Source: DATLYB01 sp964502525 (GTDB lineage Bacteria; Bacteroidota; Bacteroidia; Chitinophagales; CAIOSU01). Taken from it: a stretch of 46,896 nucleotides of DNA. A program made the position numbers and the translations under genes. Location of the stretch: the NCBI GenBank assembly GCA_964502525.1, contig CAZCXH010000017.1:1-46896 (forward strand). The letters are read 5' to 3'. Each line of letters opens with the position of its first letter. The stretch's first letter is position 1. Shown here one piece after another: positions 41,553 through 46,896 of this stretch. The notes beneath the pieces were generated by a model, which saw nothing but the letters and a program-made list of their open reading frames with translations, did not search any database and had not been told where the DNA came from.

Positions 41553-43934
41553 TTATCGCTTGCCTACCCATTTGAAATTCCATGTGATGGAGGGCAAGAT
41601 GGGAAACAGCGACACCTGCTTCGCCTGGATTTCAACATCACCCTCGTCAATGCTTCCTTCCGCATCGAAATAGATGAAAAACGGGTTCTTGCGGTTGTAA
41701 ACATTGTAAACCGACATCACCAACTCGTGCTCGAATCGTTCCTTCTTCCTGATGGTATAGATTCCGGCAATATCCCACCTGTGGAAAGCCGCCATCCTGT
41801 ATCCGTTCCGCTCGGTATATTGATTCACTACGCGGCCTTCGATGAAATATCTTCCGTTCGGCAGCGTGAGCGCCTGCCCGGTGCCATACACATAGGTGGT
41901 TGACACTTTCCATTTTTTGTTGATCTCATATGACGCCACCAGCACAAAATCGTGGCGCCTGTCGTAGCGGGCGGGAAATGTGTTGCCGCTGTTCAGCTCC
42001 GGGAATTTCCTGTCGGTGAAAGAAAGCGTGTATCCGAGCCATCCGGTGAATCTTCCCTCCCGCTTGTTGATAAAAAATTCCGCCCCGTAGGACCATCCCT
42101 TTCCGAAAACAAAACTGTTTTCAACATCAACATCCAGTTCGGGCACGTAGCTCTGGCCGAATTCAATCTGGTTCTTCAGGCTTTTATAATACACCTCCAC
42201 GGAGGCTTCATACTCATTCTGCTTAAAGTTGTGGAAGTAGCCGAGGGCATAGAGAATTCCCCTTTGCGGTTTCACTTTCAGCGAGCTGGGCACCCAGAGG
42301 TCGGTGGGCAGGGTGGTGGTGGCATTGGACACAAGGTGAATATATTGCTCGCCCATTGTGACGCTCGCCTTCAGCGACACATTGCCGTTGATGGCATAAC
42401 GCAGGCTTGCGCGCGGTTCGATAGCCCAGTAAGTTTTGATTGCCTCATTCCTCGCATAGTTGATGGTGTCAGCGGGGCGGCTGAACTCGTCAAAAGTATA
42501 TTGAACATAAGGTCCTACCTGGATGAACGCGCTTCCGCGAACGCCAATATTCACCCTGAATTTTTTCGAGATGTCGAATTCATCCTGCGCATAAACCGCC
42601 AGTTCATGCGCGTATTTTTTGTTGAGCGTATCGTTGCTGAAGGTAGCGTCACCGGTGCGCGCATTGGCGGTATATGGAGTAAAGATGTGATACGTGTAGT
42701 TGACACCGAACTTCATCTTGTGCTTGAGGCTGGTGAAATAGTCAATGTCGGATTTGACGTTGAAATCGCGTATGCCGGAAAACAGGTCGAACGAAAAATC
42801 GGAAAATGCCGACTCGAATTTGAACTTGAAGTCATTGAAGATGAAGCTCGTGTTCATGAACAGCTTGTCATTGAACAGATGGTTCCATCGCATCGTGGCG
42901 GTGGCATTGCCCCAGGGAATCTTCACCTCAAAGTCATCGGTAGGCGATCTGAAATTGAAAACATCCCTGCCGAAATAGCCGCTCAGGTAAAGCCGGTTCT
43001 TGTCGTTGAATTTGTAATTGATCTTCGTGTTCAGGTCGTAAAAATGATAAGAGTTGCCCTTGGCATCTTCATTCACCTTGTTGATGATCGGGCCAAACAG
43101 GATGTCGAAATAGGTGCGCCTGCCGGAAACCATGAACGAGCTTGCGTTCTTTTTGATGGGTCCCTGCACGGTGAACCGCGATGAGATGATTCCGATGCCA
43201 CCGTCCAATTGCCAGCGTTGGTTGTTGCCTTCCTTCATCGTAATATCAAGCACCGATGACAGCCTTCCACCGTATTCAGCGGGAATGCCTCCTTTGATGA
43301 GCGTGGTGCTCTTCAGCGCATCGGAGTTGAACACGGAGAAAAATCCAAACAGGTGTCCCGGATTATACACCACCGCCTCATCAAGCAAGATGAGGTTTTG
43401 GTCAGGACCGCCACCGCGCACATAGAAGCTCGAATTCCCTTCTCCTGATGCTTGCACCCCCGGCAAAAGCTGGATGGTTTTCAAAATATCCACCTCACCG
43501 AGCAGCACCGGCAATGATTTTACCTGTTCCAACTGCAACTCTACCGTGCTCATCCGCGTGTCATACACATTTTGGTCTTTTCTTTCAGCCTCCACCACTA
43601 CTTCTTTGGTAACAGTCGCTTCCTCCCTGAGGTCTATGCTGATGCGGACGTCACCGGAAAGCGTTATGGTTGTGTCGAATGAAGTGTAACCAATGTAGGA
43701 GGCAACGAGTTTGTATTGTCCGGCAGGAAGCGTGAGCGAATAGAAGCCGTATTCATTGCTGGTGGCGCCCCTGAAAGATGCTTCTTCATATATATTGGCG
43801 CCAAAAAGGGTTTCGCCATTCGCCTTATCCTTAACGTAGCCGCTGATGGTGAATTTGTCCTGGGCGGGCAGGCTGAAAGAAAAAGAAAGCAATGCGAAAA
43901 AGCATAAGATGCCAGCAGCAAAAGGACGCATCAA
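41553..43934 (-). CDS. TonB-dependent receptor paired with DUF4249 protein
   Basis: A 793-residue outer-membrane receptor. Signal peptide 1-24 (LPAQ); a CarboxypepD-reg-like domain (FTISGYVKDKANGETLFGANIY, YKLVASYIGY); a plug with LPVLLGEVDILKTIQLLPGV, GNSSFYVRGGGPDQNLILLDEAVVYNPGHLFGFFSVF, read in pieces, and GGIPAEYGGRLSSVLDI; then a barrel ending FPILPSITWNFKWVGKR. This plug type (GEVD-LK-QLLPGVQ, NPGHLFGFFS) is typical for receptors encoded with DUF4249 proteins. It drives import, using TonB, of an unknown compound. A promoter-like box and a palindrome lie just upstream. An open frame of 410 codons runs antisense within it and is an artefact of base composition. Confidence 0.95.
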   Translation of the reverse strand: MMRPFAAGILCFFALLSFSFSLPAQDKFTISGYVKDKANGETLFGANIYEEASFRGATSNEYGFYSLTLPAGQYKLVASYIGYTSFDTTITLSGDVRISIDLREEATVTKEVVVEAERKDQNVYDTRMSTVELQLEQVKSLPVLLGEVDILKTIQLLPGVQASGEGNSSFYVRGGGPDQNLILLDEAVVYNPGHLFGFFSVFNSDALKSTTLIKGGIPAEYGGRLSSVLDITMKEGNNQRWQLDGGIGIISSRFTVQGPIKKNASSFMVSGRRTYFDILFGPIINKVNEDAKGNSYHFYDLNTKINYKFNDKNRLYLSGYFGRDVFNFRSPTDDFEVKIPWGNATATMRWNHLFNDKLFMNTSFIFNDFKFKFESAFSDFSFDLFSGIRDFNVKSDIDYFTSLKHKMKFGVNYTYHIFTPYTANARTGDATFSNDTLNKKYAHELAVYAQDEFDISKKFRVNIGVRGSAFIQVGPYVQYTFDEFSRPADTINYARNEAIKTYWAIEPRASLRYAINGNVSLKASVTMGEQYIHLVSNATTTLPTDLWVPSSLKVKPQRGILYALGYFHNFKQNEYEASVEVYYKSLKNQIEFGQSYVPELDVDVENSFVFGKGWSYGAEFFINKREGRFTGWLGYTLSFTDRKFPELNSGNTFPARYDRRHDFVLVASYEINKKWKVSTTYVYGTGQALTLPNGRYFIEGRVVNQYTERNGYRMAAFHRWDIAGIYTIRKKERFEHELVMSVYNVYNRKNPFFIYFDAEGSIDEGDVEIQAKQVSLFPILPSITWNFKWVGKR

Positions 43935-43959
43935 CGTAAAGCCGGAATTTGTTAGTTGG

Positions 43960-44006
43960 CAAAAATAATGCTTTGCGGCAACGAGAAACGTTTGCCATCG
44001 GCAAAC
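43960..44006 (-). promoter_or_regulatory. Candidate promoter and operator of the TonB receptor/DUF4249 operon
   Basis: Minus-strand TATTTTTG (43967-43960) matches the -7 box 25 bp before the start codon. Slightly upstream, GTTTGCC-ATC-GGCAAAC (43990-44006) is a perfect 7-bp palindrome where an upstream element or regulator would bind. The -33 TTTG is not clear at the ideal spacing. Confidence 0.45.
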
Positions 44007-44170
44007 AGATTATCCTGCTCATGGTTTGTTTTTCACATATGTTTCGGATAATAAAATCTAAGCTGGAGCAAATTGACGCGGGTTAAAATGCAATTAAAAA
44101 TGTTCTTGTCCAAACAACTAAATCTCTAATTGTCTTCAACTTAAATACCGCACCTTTTTTATTTGCATGA

Positions 44171-44206
44171 TTTTCACCGTCAACTGCTTCATTTTCTCGG
44201 TGAAAA
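44171..44206. repeat. Inverted repeat upstream of the Cys-rich protein gene
   Basis: TTTTCACCG (44171-44179) and CGGTGAAAA (44198-44206) are perfect inverted copies separated by 18 nt, ending 32 bp before the start codon. They could be a leader hairpin or an operator. The rest of the 304-bp space (43935-44238) is AT-rich and holds no gene. Confidence 0.5.
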
Positions 44207-44238
44207 CACTTAAGTTCGGGTTCCTAAACCAACGTGTC

Positions 44239-46896
44239 ATGAAAAGCACCTCTACCCATGAGGGTTGTTGTTCCTGCCGGGAACAAGCAACCACAATTTC
44301 CTGTCTGCAGATTATTAAATTTTATTTGTCAGTTTTCCTGCTGCTTGCAGGCATAGCTTTCAATTATAATGCGTATTCACAGGCATGCACGCCTGATCCC
44401 GGGTGCACTGCCGCGCAGATTATTTGTCCGTCCTCCCTCCCCGGTGGATGCGAAGGAACACCCTACTCGCAGGTCATCACCATGGCGGTTCCAACCAGCG
44501 TGTCTGGTTTCGCGATTGACAGCGCGAAATTGACCGGCATCTCGGTAATACCGCCCGGATTGGGTTTCTCCTGCAACCCCTCATCCTGCACCATTAGTGG
44601 AGGAGGCAGAGGATGCATGTTAATTGACGGAACTCCAACCGCTGCCGGCAGTTATCCGGATACCGTTTTTGCCAAAATATGGATTCATATTGGAATTGTT
44701 TCAATACCCATTGATACATATTTTGTAGCTGGAACAATGGTCATATATCCGAACTGTGATGACAATCTTCCATGCACTGATGACGTCTGTGATGGCACCG
44801 CAGGGTGCATCAACACGTCCACATGCGCTGATGGGTTTGACTGCACCATTGATATATGCGACCCGTCACATGAAGATGCGGATGCGAACGGCTGTGTTTT
44901 TATCCCGGATGACGCGGTATGCGCTGATGACTTTGACTGCACCGTGGAAGGCTGCATTCCCGATATCGGGTGCTTTACTCAGTTTGTTAATGAATTGTGT
45001 GATGATGACGGTTTTGTCTGTACCGACCCCGTCTGCGATACCACCCACCCGGATGCAAATTCCTTCGGTTGCATTCATGTACCCAATGATGCAAACTGCA
45101 CAGGTGATGGATTTGACTGTACTACAGATGTTTGCGATCCGGGAAATGTTGATGCTGACGGTGAAGGGTGCGTGGCGAATCCGGTTCATGCCAATTGCGA
45201 TGATGATGCCGTTTGCACCGAAGACATCTGCGATCCCTTCGCGCTCAACTCTGATTTTGAGGGATGCGTGAACGATCCCGATCCCGGTTATAGTTGTGAT
45301 GATGGCATTTCATGCACCAATGATATCTGCAACCCCAATCATCCCGATGCCGAAGGTGACGGCTGCGTGTCATCGCCTGATGATAATAATTGTGACGACC
45401 AGACCGCATGTACCGGAGAAATCTGCGACCTTTTTGATCCGGGTTCCGATCCGTTCACAGGGTGCGTTTATTTTTCAGATAACTCTCAGTGTTCCGATGA
45501 TGGCATACAATGCACCGATGATGGCTGCATCCCATTTCTTGGGTGTAATAGCCCGAACCATGCGGTGTGCGATGATGGAAGCGTTTGCACAGAAGATATT
45601 TGTGATCCCAATGCGCCTGTTCCCGGCTGCATCTACAATAATAACCCTGACGGCATTTCCTGTGGTGATGGAAATGTTTGTAACGGTGATGAAACTTGCA
45701 ACGGTGGTGTATGCACTCCCGGGATATCAATCGTTTGTAGCGATTTCAACGTGTGCAATGGATTGGAGACCTGCGATCCGGCAACAGGAAACTGTTTCCC
45801 TGGAACTCCGATAGCATGCGCTGACCTGGATGCTTGCAACGGAACAGAAACCTGCGAACAATCAACAGGAAATTGTTTGCCTGGAACACCGCCCGTTTGT
45901 AATGATGGGAACGCTTGCAATGGCTTGGAAACCTGCAATCCGGCTTCGGGTTGCGTATTGGGAACTCCTCTACCACCCTGCGATGATTTGAATGCTTGCA
46001 ACGGAGTGGAAACCTGCGAACAGTCAACAGGAAATTGTTTGGCTGGAACGCCACCCCCGTCTTGTGATGATTTGAATGCCTGCAACGGATTGGAGACCTG
46101 TGAGCAATCAACCGGAAATTGTTTATCCGGAACTCCGATAGTATGCGATGATTTGAATGCCTGCAATGGATTGGAGACCTGCGAACAGTCAACGGGAAAT
46201 TGTTTGGCTGGAACGCCACCCCCGTCTTGTGATGATTTGAATGCCTGCAACGGATTGGAGACCTGTGAGCAATCAACCGGAAATTGTTTATCCGGAACTC
46301 CGATAGTATGCGATGATTTGAATGCCTGCAACGGAATAGAGACTTGTGATCAGATAACCGGAAATTGTTTATCCGGAACTCCGATAGTATGTGATGATTT
46401 GAATGCCTGCAACGGATTGGAGACTTGTGATCCAGCAACTGGAAACTGTTTGTCGGGAACACCACCTGCACCCTGCGAGGATTTGAATCCTTGCAATGGA
46501 TTGGAAACCTGCGATCCACAATCTGGCAATTGTATTTCGGGAGTCCAAATCGTGTGTCCGGATGATGGAAATGCCTGCACTATTGAGTTTTGCGACCCTG
46601 CGGATGGTCAATGCAGAACAACCCATTCTGATCTGAACCTTACTCTTAATGTTGAAGATCCTCTTTGTCATGGAGGAAACGGCACAATTACCCCCAACGC
46701 AACAGGAGGCGATGAGCCTTATGAATTTTTTGGACCGGGGAGTGACCCATTTTTCGGTTTCATTTCATTGCCTGCCGGTACGCATGAAATAACGGTTGTG
46801 GATGAAAGCGGATGCACCGTTGTGAGAACTGCGGAAATAACTGAACCTGAATTATTGTCGCTAAACCTTACGAGCGTAAATCCGCTTTGTCACGGA
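44239..46896 (+). CDS. Cys-rich repeat secreted protein entering SprB repeats (3' partial)
   Basis: Open for 886 codons to the window edge. Long signal peptide (about 1-50; LSVFLLLAGIAFNYNAYSQA). Residues 51-170 are an N-terminal domain often seen in Bacteroidota surface proteins (CTPDPGCTAAQIICPSSLP, then YSQVITMAVP, IPPGLGFSCNPSSC, GTPTAAGSYPD). Then come about ten diverged CTDC-like Cys repeats (CDDNLPCTDDVCDG, CADGFDCTIDICDP), ten CNGLETC-type repeats of 27-28 residues (45754-46555), one more CTDC-like unit, and from about 46640 the first SprB repeats (DPLCHGGNGTITPNATGGDEPY, NPLCHG). A type B sorting tail beyond the window is expected but not seen. The architecture mixes both repeat classes found at the left end of the window. 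Confidence 0.9.
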   Translation, partial: MKSTSTHEGCCSCREQATTISCLQIIKFYLSVFLLLAGIAFNYNAYSQACTPDPGCTAAQIICPSSLPGGCEGTPYSQVITMAVPTSVSGFAIDSAKLTGISVIPPGLGFSCNPSSCTISGGGRGCMLIDGTPTAAGSYPDTVFAKIWIHIGIVSIPIDTYFVAGTMVIYPNCDDNLPCTDDVCDGTAGCINTSTCADGFDCTIDICDPSHEDADANGCVFIPDDAVCADDFDCTVEGCIPDIGCFTQFVNELCDDDGFVCTDPVCDTTHPDANSFGCIHVPNDANCTGDGFDCTTDVCDPGNVDADGEGCVANPVHANCDDDAVCTEDICDPFALNSDFEGCVNDPDPGYSCDDGISCTNDICNPNHPDAEGDGCVSSPDDNNCDDQTACTGEICDLFDPGSDPFTGCVYFSDNSQCSDDGIQCTDDGCIPFLGCNSPNHAVCDDGSVCTEDICDPNAPVPGCIYNNNPDGISCGDGNVCNGDETCNGGVCTPGISIVCSDFNVCNGLETCDPATGNCFPGTPIACADLDACNGTETCEQSTGNCLPGTPPVCNDGNACNGLETCNPASGCVLGTPLPPCDDLNACNGVETCEQSTGNCLAGTPPPSCDDLNACNGLETCEQSTGNCLSGTPIVCDDLNACNGLETCEQSTGNCLAGTPPPSCDDLNACNGLETCEQSTGNCLSGTPIVCDDLNACNGIETCDQITGNCLSGTPIVCDDLNACNGLETCDPATGNCLSGTPPAPCEDLNPCNGLETCDPQSGNCISGVQIVCPDDGNACTIEFCDPADGQCRTTHSDLNLTLNVEDPLCHGGNGTITPNATGGDEPYEFFGPGSDPFFGFISLPAGTHEITVVDESGCTVVRTAEITEPELLSLNLTSVNPLCHG
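45754..46555 (+). repeat. Ten 81/84-bp coding repeats with a 165-bp higher-order period
   Basis: Ten units of 27 or 28 codons read CNGLETC, EQSTGNC, LSGTPIVC, DDLNA. Units 4-5 and 6-7 form a 165-bp super-unit (one 84-bp plus one 81-bp) that is almost identical in DNA: for example GGCTGGAACG at 46041 and again at 46206. Confidence 0.93.

Noticed and set aside
41545..41583. Upstream in-frame start for the DUF4249 lipoprotein
   Set aside because: It overlaps the end of the receptor gene and adds residues before a signal peptide that is already long.
41952..43184. 410-codon plus-strand frame opposite the TonB receptor
   Set aside because: The minus strand encodes a full receptor with plug and barrel; the antisense frame has no recognisable features.
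45633..46519. Minus-strand frames opposite the CNGLETC repeats
   Set aside because: Repeat-driven shadows; the plus strand has signal peptide and ordered domains.

Overview
The window reads as a chromosomal piece of a Bacteroidota bacterium, probably of the Chitinophagales/Sphingobacteriia type; the rank below phylum is inference. Supporting signs are several very large secreted proteins with type IX secretion (T9SS) sorting tails of both kinds (type A and type B), a PorP/SprF family protein, SprB-type and PKD repeats, two TonB-dependent receptors with carboxypeptidase-like N-terminal domains, a DUF4249 lipoprotein, promoters of the Bacteroidota form (TTTG, about 20 nt, TAnnTTTG), and little Shine-Dalgarno signal. 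One assembly gap of 100 N lies at 164-263.

Layout. 1-8561: a surface-protein region with a Cys-rich/PKD protein bearing a type B tail, its PorP/SprF-like partner that carries an unusual coiled coil and SPOR-like end, a decayed T9SS tail, and a SprB-repeat protein with a type A tail. 8586-8823: 34 uninterrupted copies of a 7-bp repeat. 8907-11805: a tightly overlapping four-gene run (DinB-like, NRDE/TANGO2, membrane-anchored ATP-grasp, LysE-type exporter). 12347-14080: rpsJ-rplC-rplD with its own good promoter, but without the rest of the S10 operon. 14553-22778: a 2741-residue secreted protein with three beta-helix modules, PKD repeats and a type A tail, convergent with hppA (membrane pyrophosphatase).

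25471-35243: a divergent signalling region. The leftward run encodes a receiver protein, a membrane-anchored Fn3-like protein, a sigma-54 activator without a DNA-binding domain, and an HPt protein. The rightward run encodes a ThiF-nitroreductase fusion (Rv1355c type), a GNAT/N-acyl-amino-acid-synthase-like protein, a 7TMR-DISM histidine kinase, a receiver-histidine kinase and a receiver. Related receiver domains on both sides tie the halves together. This is the best candidate in the window for an undescribed system: small-molecule or peptide modification enzymes embedded in a phosphorelay.

35408-43934: a TonB receptor, glutathione peroxidase, thioredoxin reductase, and a DUF4249 lipoprotein plus TonB receptor pair, with a 153-bp complex palindrome between the peroxidase and reductase genes. 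44239 to the end: the start of another Cys-rich repeat protein that enters SprB repeats at the window edge, so both ends of the window carry the same broad type of adhesin-like gene.

All domain names come from reading the protein sequences against remembered family patterns; no search was run.
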